Origin: Nannocystaceae bacterium
Lineage (GTDB): Bacteria > Myxococcota_A > Polyangia > Nannocystales > Nannocystaceae
DNA length: 64,000 nucleotides
NCBI GenBank assembly: GCA_019694555.1
Contig: JAIBBS010000011.1
Location: forward strand, 1 to 64,000
Direction: 5' to 3'
Shown: piece after piece, positions 46,563-56,787 of the stretch
How the letters are laid out: every line of letters starts with the position of its first letter
Position numbering within the stretch: the first letter of the stretch is position 1
Made by a program: the position numbers and the translations under genes
Notes under the pieces: model-generated
What the model saw: only the letters and a program-made list of their open reading frames with translations
Database searches by the model: none
Told to the model about the DNA's origin: nothing

Positions 46563-48287
46563 ATGCGGGTGGACCGGGTGCGCAGGCATCCGGCGACAGC
46601 CATGGTGCAGCCAGCGTCGCGCGGAACATCGGACGCCGCCGTCTCTCGTACGGACGCGCGCGACGGGCCGTCCACGCGCGTGCCGGCGTGGTGGTTCGTC
46701 GCGGGCGTCGCGGTGGTGGTGTCGGTCGGGCTCGCGGCCGCATCGGCGCGCGATCACAGCGGCGCACTGTGGCTGTTCGCCGCAGCGTCCACGATCGGCG
46801 CACTGGCGTCGCTCGGCCGTGCAGCTGCGGGCCACATGCGACTGGCGCGGGCGCTCGATCGCGCCGCCGGCGACGCCACGATCGATGGGCCGCTGCGCGA
46901 TCTGGTGCTGCAGGCGCCCGCGGCGATGCTGCGCGTCGACGCCAGCGGCCGCTGCAGCTTCGCGAACACCGCGTGGACGCAGCTGACGGGCCAATCGATC
47001 GCGACCGCGCTCGGCCGCGGCTGGGCCCAGGCGATCCATCCCGATGATCGCGAGACGTTGGTCTCCGCGTGGGGCGGTAGCGCGCCGGCCGACTTCTACC
47101 TCGAGCTCCGGCTGCGCCACGTCGACGGTGGCCAGGTCTGGGTCACCTTCGGCAGCGCCTCGGTCGCGGGCGCCGACGGCAAGCCCAGCGAGTACCTGCT
47201 GGTGCTCATGGACGTCACCGCGCGGCAGCGCGCGACCGCGGCACTGCAGCGCTCGGAGGCGAACTTCCGCGCCACGATCGAGCACGCGCCCCTGGGCTTC
47301 GTGGTGTTGCGCGCCGGCCGGCTGCTGTACGCCAACGCCGGGGCGACCGCGCTGCTGGGCGCGGTCGATGCCGCAGCGCTGCAGGACGAGGGCTACCTCG
47401 CGTTCGTCGAGCCCGCGCAGCGCATGCCGCTGTTGCGCCGCCTCGACCAGGTCGCCCGCGGCGCGCGGATGCTGCCGGCACCGATCTGCGTGGCGCGACC
47501 CGATGGGCAGCGCCGCGTGCTGCACGGCAACGCCGCGGTGGTGGACTTCGACGGCGCGCCCGCGGTGGGCGTGTTCGTGCACGACGTGACCGCGCGCGAT
47601 CTCGACGAACGCGCGGGCGCGGCGATCCGCGAGCGCTTGCGCGCGTCGCTGGCGGAGAAGGAGAGCCTGCTCAAGGAGGTCCACCACCGGGTCAAGAACA
47701 ACCTGCAGGTGATCGCGAGCCTGATCAGCCTGCAGGCGGAGACCCTGGCCGACCCGGCAGCGCGCGTGGCCTTCGCGGAGATGCGCAGCCGCATCAAGAC
47801 CATCGCCGCGATCCACGAGCGCATCTACCGTGCGCCGGATCTGACGCGCATCGACCTCAAGGGCTACCTCGGCGACCTCGTGCGAGAGCTCGCCCGCGCG
47901 ATGGCACAGCCGGGGTGTCGCGTCGCGACCATCGTCGAGGTCGAGCCGATCGCGCTTTCGCTCGACACCATGGTGCCGCTGGCGCTGCTGGTGAACGAGC
48001 TGGTGACCAACGCCTTCAAGCACGCGTTCCCGGCCGGCGCGCGCGACCGCGGCACGATCCACGTGCGGCTGCGCCGCGTCGATGGCGGGATCGAGCTGTC
48101 GGTGCGCGACGACGGTGTGGGCATGTCGCCGCGGGCCGACGACGGGCGTCCATCGTCGCTGGGTCTGTCGCTGGTCGACGGTTTCGCGCAACAACTCGAC
48201 GGCACCGTCGGCATGGCCGGGCACGATGGCACGGCCTGGTCGATCCGGTTTCCCGAGCCGAGCGCCGCCTTGGAGGCCGCCGCATGA
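46563..48287 (+). CDS. Sensor histidine kinase, HisKA_2/HWE-like, two PAS domains
   Basis: 574 residues (an ATG at 46602 is an alternative start). Two N-terminal membrane segments (VPAWWFVAGVAVVVSVGLAA and ALWLFAAASTIGALASL) with a very short external loop suggest sensing in or near the membrane or through the PAS domains (about 115-225 and 235-345). The phosphoacceptor region is HisKA_2 type, EVHHRVKNNLQVIASL (His374 or His375), followed by an ATPase domain with LLVNELVTNAFKHAFP and DDGVGM. This class often feeds stand-alone receivers. The last codon overlaps the next gene's start as ATGA, so the two are co-translated. Confidence 0.93.
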   Translation: MRVDRVRRHPATAMVQPASRGTSDAAVSRTDARDGPSTRVPAWWFVAGVAVVVSVGLAAASARDHSGALWLFAAASTIGALASLGRAAAGHMRLARALDRAAGDATIDGPLRDLVLQAPAAMLRVDASGRCSFANTAWTQLTGQSIATALGRGWAQAIHPDDRETLVSAWGGSAPADFYLELRLRHVDGGQVWVTFGSASVAGADGKPSEYLLVLMDVTARQRATAALQRSEANFRATIEHAPLGFVVLRAGRLLYANAGATALLGAVDAAALQDEGYLAFVEPAQRMPLLRRLDQVARGARMLPAPICVARPDGQRRVLHGNAAVVDFDGAPAVGVFVHDVTARDLDERAGAAIRERLRASLAEKESLLKEVHHRVKNNLQVIASLISLQAETLADPAARVAFAEMRSRIKTIAAIHERIYRAPDLTRIDLKGYLGDLVRELARAMAQPGCRVATIVEVEPIALSLDTMVPLALLVNELVTNAFKHAFPAGARDRGTIHVRLRRVDGGIELSVRDDGVGMSPRADDGRPSSLGLSLVDGFAQQLDGTVGMAGHDGTAWSIRFPEPSAALEAAA

Positions 48288-49799
48288 AACGCATCCTCAT
48301 CGTCGAAGACGAGTCCGTGATCGCCGCCGACATCGCGCGCGTGCTGCGGGCACTGGGCCACGAAGCGCTGCGACCGGTCGCGACCTGCGAAGACGCGCTG
48401 CGTGCGGTCGCGCTGCAGCACCCCGATCTGGTGCTGATGGACGTGCAGATCAAGGGCCCGCGCGACGGCATCGACACCGCGGCGGCGCTGCGAGCGAGCT
48501 GCCGCGTGCCCATCGTGTTCATGACGTCGCACTCCGATCAGGCCACGCTCGCGCGTGCGAGCGCGATCTCGCCGCAGGGCTACGTGCTCAAGCCCTTCGA
48601 CGACCGAGAACTGCACGTTGCGATCGAGATCGCGCTGACCAAGCACGCGCTCGAGCAGGCCCTGGCCGAACGCGAGCGATGGTTCTCCACGACCCTGCAC
48701 TCGATCGGGGACGCCGTGATCGCCGCCGACTGCGACGGCAAGGTCACCTTGCTCAACGCCGGCGCCGCCAGCTTGCTGGGTTGCGACGTCGCTGCGGTGA
48801 TGGGGCGGCGGCTCGCGGAGGTGTTCGTGCTCGTGGACGGGTCCGAGCCGCCGCGGCCGCTGCCGAGCGACCGCATCGATGCGGCCAACAGCAGCGCACC
48901 GATCGGCGCGCGTCTGGTCTGCGCCGAGGGCCGACTGGTCGAGGTCGAGGCCAGCGCGACACCGATCGTGGCGCAGGACGGGCGCCTGCTCGGCCGCGTG
49001 GTCGCGTTCCGGGACATCCGCGCGCGGCTGCAGCTGCAGCAGCGCATCGCGCAGAGCGAGCGCCTCGCGACGGTCGGCACGCTCAGCAGCGGTGTCGCGC
49101 ACGAGATCAACAACCCGCTCATGGTCGTCACGGCCTCGCTCGACCTCATCCGCACGGTGATGACGCGGCGCAGCGGCGGGGCGCAGGATCCCACCGTGCT
49201 CGAGCCCGGCGACCGCGCGCGCATCGATGGTCTGGTCGACGAGGCCTACGCGGCGGCGTTGCGCGTGGTCGAGATCGTCCGGGAGCTGCGCCAGGTCCAT
49301 CCCACGCGCGAGCGACCGCGCGAGCGGGTCACGCTGCCGGGGCTCGTGCGGGAGCTGATCGCCCGGCGCGATCGCTCGCTGACGCCGGCCGGGCGCCTGA
49401 ACTTGGAGCTCGACGAGACCCCGACGGTGATGGCCGAACCGGCGCGGCTGGGCGAGGCGTTGGCGCAGCTGCTGGCCAACGCCGAGCAGGCGGTCGCGGA
49501 CGGCGGCAACGTCACCGTGCGCACCTTCACCGATCGCGAGGGCTGGGCCGTGGTCGAGGTCCGCGACGACGGGCCCGGCATCGCCGCCGAGCACCTGCCG
49601 CGCGTGTTCGAGCCGTACTTCACCACGCGCGCGGTGGGGCAGGGACGCGGCCTAGGCCTGTCGGTGGCCCACGGCATCGTGCAGGCCCACGGTGGCAGCC
49701 TCGCGGTCGAGAGCACGCCGGGCGCGGGCGCGACGTTCCAGCTGCGACTGCCGCCGGCGACGGCGCCCATGGGCGCCGCGCCGGTCCGCGTCGCTTCCG

Positions 49800-49813
<14 letters not shown>
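48284..49813 (+). CDS. Receiver-PAS-histidine kinase hybrid
   Basis: 509 residues. An N-terminal receiver (DE 9-10, phospho-Asp53 in [14 protein letters not shown], Lys103 in YVLKPF), a PAS domain (about 130-245), HisKA with His273 ([14 protein letters not shown]) and a HATPase domain ([43 protein letters not shown]). No membrane segment, so it is cytoplasmic. The order receiver before kinase suggests that the upstream membrane kinase phosphorylates the receiver to control this kinase, giving a two-step relay; no DNA-binding output is present. The start overlaps the previous stop by 4 bases. The 3' end overlaps prkA by 14 bases, convergently. Confidence 0.93.
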
Positions 49814-51851
<2,038 letters not shown>

Positions 51852-52084
51852 GGGCGGACTCTTTCGGGGGCTCGGGGGTCGGCTTCCGGAGGGAAGGGAT
51901 CAGCAGGATAACCCGGAGCGCGACCGGCTGCCCAGCGACTACAGCGAGTGCCGTAGTGGGCCGCGCGCCCGTGGGGACGACGCGGGGTCTTGGGGGTCGA
52001 CCCCGGCCGGCGGCACTACAGCATCCGTTGTATTTTGCGGCGCCGGCTGAATCGTGCAGCGCGAGCGCGGGTCCTTCGGTCCGC
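51852..52084. promoter_or_regulatory. 233-base divergent promoter region of prkA and a lipoprotein gene
   Basis: It lies between the prkA start and the lipoprotein start. It contains an unusually AT-rich patch on the + strand (TTGTATTTTGCGG, about 52028-52040) in an otherwise very GC-rich stretch, a reasonable promoter core for the lipoprotein gene. No repeat or operator is evident. Confidence 0.35.
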
Positions 52085-53788
52085 ATGACGTGGACGACTT
52101 CGGGTTTTTCGTGTGACGCGGCGGTTCGGTTCATCGCGGTGGCGCTGGCGCTGGGTTCGGTCGCCACCGCCGGCTGCATGCCCGCCGGTGACGAGGACGA
52201 GCCGGGCTCGGCGCAAGCGGGCCCGCGCGTCGCGGGCAGCGTGTTCGACGAGGCCGGCGCGGCGCTGGCCGACGTGGTGGTGTCGAAGGACGGCACCGAG
52301 GTCGCGCGCACCGACGCCGCCGGTCGCTTCTCGCTCGACGCGGGCGCGGGCGAGACGGTGGTGCTGCGCTTCACCGCGCCGGGCTTCGTGCGCGGCATGG
52401 AACGCATCGAGCTCGCCGACGCTGCGACCGCGCTGCGCGTGACCATGCGCGCGCAGGCCGAGCCGATCCCGCTCGACAGCGATGCCGGCGGTCGCGTGCA
52501 GGGTGATCGCGGCGCGAGCCTCGACGCGCCGCCGTCGGCGTTCGTCGATCGCCAGGGCAACCCCATCGCCGGCATGGTCGACGTGCACCTCACGCCGCTC
52601 AACCCCGCGGTGCCCGAGCAGCTCGCGGCGTACCCCGGTGACGGTCGTGCGCGCACCGCCGGCGGCACCACGGTGCAGCTCGAGAGCTTCGGCGTGGTCG
52701 ACGTGACCGTGCGCCAGGGCGACACCGATCTCACGATCGCGCCGGGCGTGGGCGTGACGGTGGAGTTCCCGCTGCCCGATCCGGCACCGGCGTCGCCGCC
52801 GGCGAGCATCGCGTTGTGGAGCTTCGACGAGCAGGCGGGGGTGTGGACCGAGGAGGGCACCGCGACGCTCGACGCGGCGCGCGGCGTCTACGTCGGCACG
52901 CTCGGACACCTCTCGCCGTGGAACTGCGATCAGCCGCTCGAGGCCACGTGCGTCAAGGGCCACGTGCGCGACCGTGACGGCACCGGCATCGCCGGCGCCT
53001 ACGTCGTCGGCAACGGCGTCGACTACAGCGGCGACGCCTCGGCGGTCTCGGGCGCCGGCGGCGAGTTCTGCCTGCCGGCGCGCAAGCAGTCGGTGGTCGA
53101 CGTGACGGTGTACCTGCCCGGTGGCGAGACGCTGACGCGCCGCATCGACAGCGGCACCGACGACACCGACATCCCGGTCGCGTGCGACGACCCGCGCTGC
53201 CTCGACACCGGCGACTGGCAGCTCGACGTCGATGCCGGCGCCGACGACGGGGTCGGCGACGGCGGCTGGGACGGCGACGCGTGCTTCGACGACAGCGAGC
53301 CCGCGGCGCTGTCGATGCAGCTGCACGGCGCGATCGAGGCCACGCTCGACTGGGACGCCTCGCCGTGGCTGGCGGCCTGCGGTGCGCTCGCGGGCAGCAC
53401 CAGCGCCGACTCGACGTGGCTGATGTTCCAGCAGCCCGAGGCCACGCTCGCGGTGATGCTCTCGCTCGAGGTCGACCCGGCCCAGACCGCATCGGGCGTG
53501 GCCACGACGGTGTACCTGCTCGACGACTGGAGCGACACCACCGCGACCGATCCCTCGACCTGGTACCTGGCCGAGGCCTGCGTCGCCGACGTCACGCGCA
53601 ACGAGGTGCTCGCACCGGGGCTGTTCGCACTCGCGGGCCACGGCCACTGCAACGCGCCCGCGACCAACGTCTACGGTGGCACCGGCACCGTCGACGTCAG
53701 CGGCGAGTTCAGCTTCGGTGGCATCGTGATCGGCGACGACGTCACCAGCGAGGTCATCTACCAGTGCTGCTCGATCTACGGCGGGTGA
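52085..53788 (+). CDS. Lipoprotein with carboxypeptidase-regulatory-like domains
   Basis: 567 residues. Signal to the lipobox (ALALGSVATAGC, Cys31), acidic linker, then a carboxypeptidase regulatory-like/Ig-like fold (about 45-130: VAGSVFDEAGAALADVVVSK, TDAAGRFSLDAGAGETVVLR). A central beta-rich part follows, and a second regulatory-like domain (about 295-375: VKGHVRDRDGTGIAGAYVVG). The C-terminal 170 residues with several Cys have no visible family. Such domains are transthyretin-like beta sandwiches that mediate adhesion or binding on the cell surface. The ATG at 52085 is chosen because it opens the signal peptide. Convergent with the acyltransferase gene; a 12-bp hairpin lies between them. 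Confidence 0.8.
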   Translation: MTWTTSGFSCDAAVRFIAVALALGSVATAGCMPAGDEDEPGSAQAGPRVAGSVFDEAGAALADVVVSKDGTEVARTDAAGRFSLDAGAGETVVLRFTAPGFVRGMERIELADAATALRVTMRAQAEPIPLDSDAGGRVQGDRGASLDAPPSAFVDRQGNPIAGMVDVHLTPLNPAVPEQLAAYPGDGRARTAGGTTVQLESFGVVDVTVRQGDTDLTIAPGVGVTVEFPLPDPAPASPPASIALWSFDEQAGVWTEEGTATLDAARGVYVGTLGHLSPWNCDQPLEATCVKGHVRDRDGTGIAGAYVVGNGVDYSGDASAVSGAGGEFCLPARKQSVVDVTVYLPGGETLTRRIDSGTDDTDIPVACDDPRCLDTGDWQLDVDAGADDGVGDGGWDGDACFDDSEPAALSMQLHGAIEATLDWDASPWLAACGALAGSTSADSTWLMFQQPEATLAVMLSLEVDPAQTASGVATTVYLLDDWSDTTATDPSTWYLAEACVADVTRNEVLAPGLFALAGHGHCNAPATNVYGGTGTVDVSGEFSFGGIVIGDDVTSEVIYQCCSIYGG

Positions 53789-53797
53789 GCGCGGCGT

Positions 53798-53832
53798 GAC
53801 GGAACCGTGGACCGCAGGCTCACGGTTCCGTC
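53798..53832. terminator. 12-bp perfect hairpin between convergent genes
   Basis: GACGGAACCGTG (53798-53809) and CACGGTTCCGTC (53821-53832) are exact reverse complements around an 11-base loop. The right arm overlaps the acyltransferase stop (53820-53822), and the left arm starts 10 bases after the lipoprotein stop, so the structure can end both transcripts. No T-tract on either side. Confidence 0.75.
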
Positions 53833-54596
53833 GGCGCCATGCGACCGTGCTCGACCCAGTCGATGATGATGGTGCGCACGCGCTCCATCAGCACGTCGAG
53901 TTCTTCGTCGCTGAGCCCCTCGGTCGGCAGCGGCGGTCCCATGTAGATGTCGATGCGCGAGGGCCGGATCAGGAACGCGCCCTTGGGCAGCATCTCGTAC
54001 ATGCCGCGCACCGCCAGCGGCACCACCGGGATGCCGGCGTCGCGGGCGATCTGGAACACGCCGCGCTTGAACGGGCGCAGCTGGCCGTCGAGCGTGCGGT
54101 GGGCCTCGGGGAACGTCAGCACCGAGATGCCGCGGCGGACGCGGTCGCGCATCAGCGTGGCGATGCGTGCGAACTGGCCCGCGCCGCGGGTCACCGGCAC
54201 CGCGTTGGCGGCCCGCATCAACCAGCCGTAGCCGGGGATCTTGAGGTGCGCCGCGTTCTCGAGCCCGCACAGCGGCACACGGATCGCAGCGCACGCGGCG
54301 TAGGCGTCGAGCATGCTGACGTGGTTCTGCACGAACACCACGCCGCGGTCCCGGCGGTAGCGCGGATCATGGAACACGCGCACCGGCGACAGCCCGACCC
54401 ACAGCACCCAGCCGACCATGGGATGGATCCACAGCGTCTGGAACCGCTCGAAGCGCACGACCAGCATCAGCGGCAGCGCGGTCAGCACGAGCAGGCCGAG
54501 CCAGCCCAGGCCGAAGCCCCACACCACCAGCGACCACGGGTACAGCAACACGTCGCGGAGCTCGAAGCGGCGGCGTTTGTCGCTGCGATCGGCCAC
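53820..54596 (-). CDS. 1-acyl-glycerol-3-phosphate acyltransferase-like protein (PlsC)
   Basis: 258 residues from a GTG at 54596. Two N-terminal membrane segments (about 18-50 and 55-75), then the acyltransferase motif I NHVSMLD (91-97, catalytic His92 and Asp97), an arginine-rich region, motif III FPEAHRTLD (162-170) and VPLAVRGMYEML. Classical PlsC motif III is FPEGTR; here Ala-His replaces Gly-Thr, which could shift acceptor choice (lysophosphatidate, ornithine lipid or sterol-like acceptors). It probably makes membrane phospholipid at the inner membrane. It ends in the shared hairpin with the convergent lipoprotein gene. Confidence 0.85.
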   Translation of the reverse strand: MADRSDKRRRFELRDVLLYPWSLVVWGFGLGWLGLLVLTALPLMLVVRFERFQTLWIHPMVGWVLWVGLSPVRVFHDPRYRRDRGVVFVQNHVSMLDAYAACAAIRVPLCGLENAAHLKIPGYGWLMRAANAVPVTRGAGQFARIATLMRDRVRRGISVLTFPEAHRTLDGQLRPFKRGVFQIARDAGIPVVPLAVRGMYEMLPKGAFLIRPSRIDIYMGPPLPTEGLSDEELDVLMERVRTIIIDWVEHGRMAPTEP

Positions 54597-54630
54597 GGGT
54601 CGCGGGCCGAGTATGCCGCAAGCGATCCGA

Positions 54631-54921
54631 TCAGGCGACGGTATCGATCAGCGTCCCGAGCAGCTCGTCGCTGGCGCGCACGACCGCCGCGGCGGCGCGC
54701 GCGTCCGCGGTCGCGAGCTTGCTGGCGATCGCGGCCTGGGGGGTGGGCTGCTCGATCATGGCGCGCGCGGCCGCGTCCTGCCGCTCGCCCGCCCGCGCCA
54801 GCCCGGCGGCAGCGGTCGCGAACGCCGAGGGCACGCCGGCGAGGGGGCGGAGCACGGCCGGGGCATCGACCGGTGGCGCTGCGGCTGCAGCCGCCCACCC
54901 GCGCCGCGGCCGCGGTCCCAC
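54631..54921 (-). CDS. Possible small protein, flagellar hook-end-like C-terminus
   Basis: 96 residues from a GTG at 54921, or 42 from an ATG at 54759. It sits alone in the 418-base space between the acyltransferase and ERG2 genes and is on their strand. The C-terminus, with KLATADARAAAAVV then RASDELLGTLIDTVA, resembles the last helix of flagellar hook/rod proteins (FlgE/FlgG type), but the rest of such a protein is absent and no flagellar genes are nearby. It may be a real small protein, a remnant or a chance frame. The rest of the gap shows only the copy C repeat. Confidence 0.35.
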   Translation of the reverse strand: MGPRPRRGWAAAAAAPPVDAPAVLRPLAGVPSAFATAAAGLARAGERQDAAARAMIEQPTPQAAIASKLATADARAAAAVVRASDELLGTLIDTVA

Positions 54922-54964
54922 CGCGGTCCCGATCGCGCCGCGATGCGAGTCCGAGCTCCGGCTC

Positions 54965-55017
54965 GGTCCGTGGAGCGGAAGCGCGGACCCCTCAGCGTCC
55001 GGTCGCGCAGCGACTCA
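54965..55017 (-). repeat. Dispersed stop-codon-abutting repeat, copy C
   Basis: On the minus strand the ERG2 stop TGA is followed by GTCGCTGCGCGACC, GGACGCTGAGGGG and CGCGCTTCCGCTCCA. The GGAcGCTGAgGGG and GCGCTTCCgCTCCA blocks match copy A, in the same order and near the same distance from the stop; GCGACCGGAcGCTGAG matches copy B. A bulged stem (GCGCGACC/GGTCCGCGC) is possible. More diverged than A and B. Confidence 0.4.
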
Positions 55018-55572
55018 GAGCTTGCCGCGCAGCAGCTCGCGCGTGATCGAGCGCGCCGCGGTCGAGACCGTCAGGCCCAACGTGCGCAGATCCAGCGTCG
55101 AGCTCAGCGCGTCGGCGAAGCCGAACGGCAGCATGCCGGGGATGAAGCCCCGCGCGTACTCGAGCGCCCAGCAGTGGTCGGGGATGCGATAGCCGCGCGC
55201 GGTGCCCCGCGGCAGGTGGTGCATGTCGCCGACGCGATACTCGTGGCGCTCGAGCGAGCCGGCGTCGTAGGCCCACTGCTCGCCGTCGAGGATCACGAAC
55301 CAGTCGTCGGCGGCGAAGCGGCCGGTGTGCCCCTCGGTGCCGATCGGCGAGCCGAACACGATCAAGTACTCGGTCACCGACATGTGCAGCACCCACATCG
55401 TGCCCATCGCGCCGCCGGCGTTGTTGAACATCCACCGCGGCTGGGCTTCGATGTGATCGCCGTAGCGCTCGCGCAGTCGCTGGTGCAGCAGCGGCAACAC
55501 CTCGGTGATCGGTGGACCGAGACACGCGCGCGCGATCCGGTGCAGCTCCGGGGGATCGAAGAGCGTGGTCAT
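55015..55572 (-). CDS. ERG2/sigma-1-receptor-like sterol C8 isomerase
   Basis: 185 residues from the ATG at 55572. It follows the fungal ERG2 family almost end to end: WMFNNAGGAMGTMWVLHMS, EYLIVFGSPIGTEGHTG, MHHLPRGTARGY, WALEYARGFIPGMLPFGF and SSTLDLRTLG. The Glu of WALEYARG matches the ligand-contacting Glu172 of human sigma-1 receptor. ERG2 isomerises the sterol C8 double bond to C7. The N-terminal membrane anchor of eukaryotic ERG2 is missing. Sterols are known products of some myxobacteria (Nannocystis), so the enzyme role is credible. It lies 55 bases downstream of the Sua5 gene on the same strand. Confidence 0.93.
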   Translation of the reverse strand: MTTLFDPPELHRIARACLGPPITEVLPLLHQRLRERYGDHIEAQPRWMFNNAGGAMGTMWVLHMSVTEYLIVFGSPIGTEGHTGRFAADDWFVILDGEQWAYDAGSLERHEYRVGDMHHLPRGTARGYRIPDHCWALEYARGFIPGMLPFGFADALSSTLDLRTLGLTVSTAARSITRELLRGKL

Positions 55573-55627
55573 GGCCGCGCGTGTTAAAGCCCGTGCCACC
55601 CCGCGCGGTCAAGCGCGCGCGGTCGAT

Positions 55628-56617
55628 TCACGCGTCGTCGCGCGGGCCCGCGGCGCGGCGCAGGCGATCGGCGACCGCGAGGCCGAGCTCGGCCGGCGGC
55701 GGCAGTGTCGCGACGATGACGTCGCAGCCGGCAGCGTCGAGCTGCCGCAGGGTCGCGTACAGCTGGTGGGCCAGGTCGCGCTCGGGATCGAGTTCGACGC
55801 GCAGCGGTGGGCCGTCGTGCCATCGCGGCGCGGGGATGCCTGCGACTGCCTCGATGACGCCGACGCGCGACGAGGGCAGCGTCGCGAGCGTGTGCGCGAG
55901 CGCGGCGGGTTCGACCACGAGCACGCGCGCACGCGGGGCGTAGTGCGACGGCAGCTGACCCGGGGTTCGCACCTGGGCATCGTCACGCACCGGCAGCGTG
56001 CGACCGACGATCGCCGCGAGTCGTTCGGCCGAGACCCCGCCCGGACGCAGGATCGCGGCCCCGTCGTCGCCGCGCGACAGATCGACGATGGTCGACTCGA
56101 TGCCGACCGCGCACGGTCCGCCGTCGAGCACGAGCGCGACGTCGTCGCCGAGATCCTCGCGCACGTGCGCGGCGGTCGTCGGGCTCACGCGACCGAAGCG
56201 GTTGGCCGACGGCGCCGCGATGCCACCGCCGTGCTCGCGCAGCAGCGCCAGCGCCAACGGATGCGCCGGCACGCGCAGCGCGAGCGTCTCGAGGCCACCG
56301 GTGACCACGGCGTCGACGTGCGCCGCCTTGCGCAGCACCAGCGTCAGCGGCCCGGGCCACAGCGCCGCGGCGAGTCGGCGTGCCAGCGGCGGGACCTCGC
56401 TCGCCCATGCGTCGAGCTGCGACGCCTGGGCGAGGTGCACGATGAGCGGATGATCGACCGGACGGCCCTTGACCGCGAACACGCGGCGCACCGCGGCGGG
56501 CAGCGACGCGTCGGCGCCGAGGCCGTAGACGGTCTCGGTGGGGAACGCGACCAGGCCGCCGCCGCGCAGCACCGCGACGGCCTCGGCGATCTCGTCGGCG
56601 TGCGTGGCTCGGGACAT
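55628..56617 (-). CDS. Threonylcarbamoyl-AMP synthase (Sua5/YrdC)
   Basis: 329 residues from the ATG at 56617. The YrdC domain (about 1-190) is intact with FPTETVYGLGAD, KGRPVDHPLIVH, PGPLTLVL and AAPSANRFGRVSPTTA. The C-terminal Sua5 domain (about 205-329: PGQLPSHYAPRARVLVVE) makes it the long Sua5 form. It condenses threonine, bicarbonate and ATP to threonylcarbamoyl-AMP for tRNA t6A modification. It lies upstream of ERG2 on the same strand and is divergent from the SDR gene. Essential housekeeping gene in most bacteria. Confidence 0.95.
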   Translation of the reverse strand: MSRATHADEIAEAVAVLRGGGLVAFPTETVYGLGADASLPAAVRRVFAVKGRPVDHPLIVHLAQASQLDAWASEVPPLARRLAAALWPGPLTLVLRKAAHVDAVVTGGLETLALRVPAHPLALALLREHGGGIAAPSANRFGRVSPTTAAHVREDLGDDVALVLDGGPCAVGIESTIVDLSRGDDGAAILRPGGVSAERLAAIVGRTLPVRDDAQVRTPGQLPSHYAPRARVLVVEPAALAHTLATLPSSRVGVIEAVAGIPAPRWHDGPPLRVELDPERDLAHQLYATLRQLDAAGCDVIVATLPPPAELGLAVADRLRRAAGPRDDA

Positions 56618-56787
56618 CGCGCGGCGGTATAGCAAGCCGCACGCCCCGCGCCCGCGGCCACCGGGGTGCCGTCCCGCACGGCCGCCTGGCGGCAGCGCCG
56701 GTGGACAGCGCCGCGCCGGCGGTGGTAACCCCAGCGCCGGACGGTGCCCACGCGAGCCCGCGCGGCGCGCCGCCCCAGGAGCGAGCC

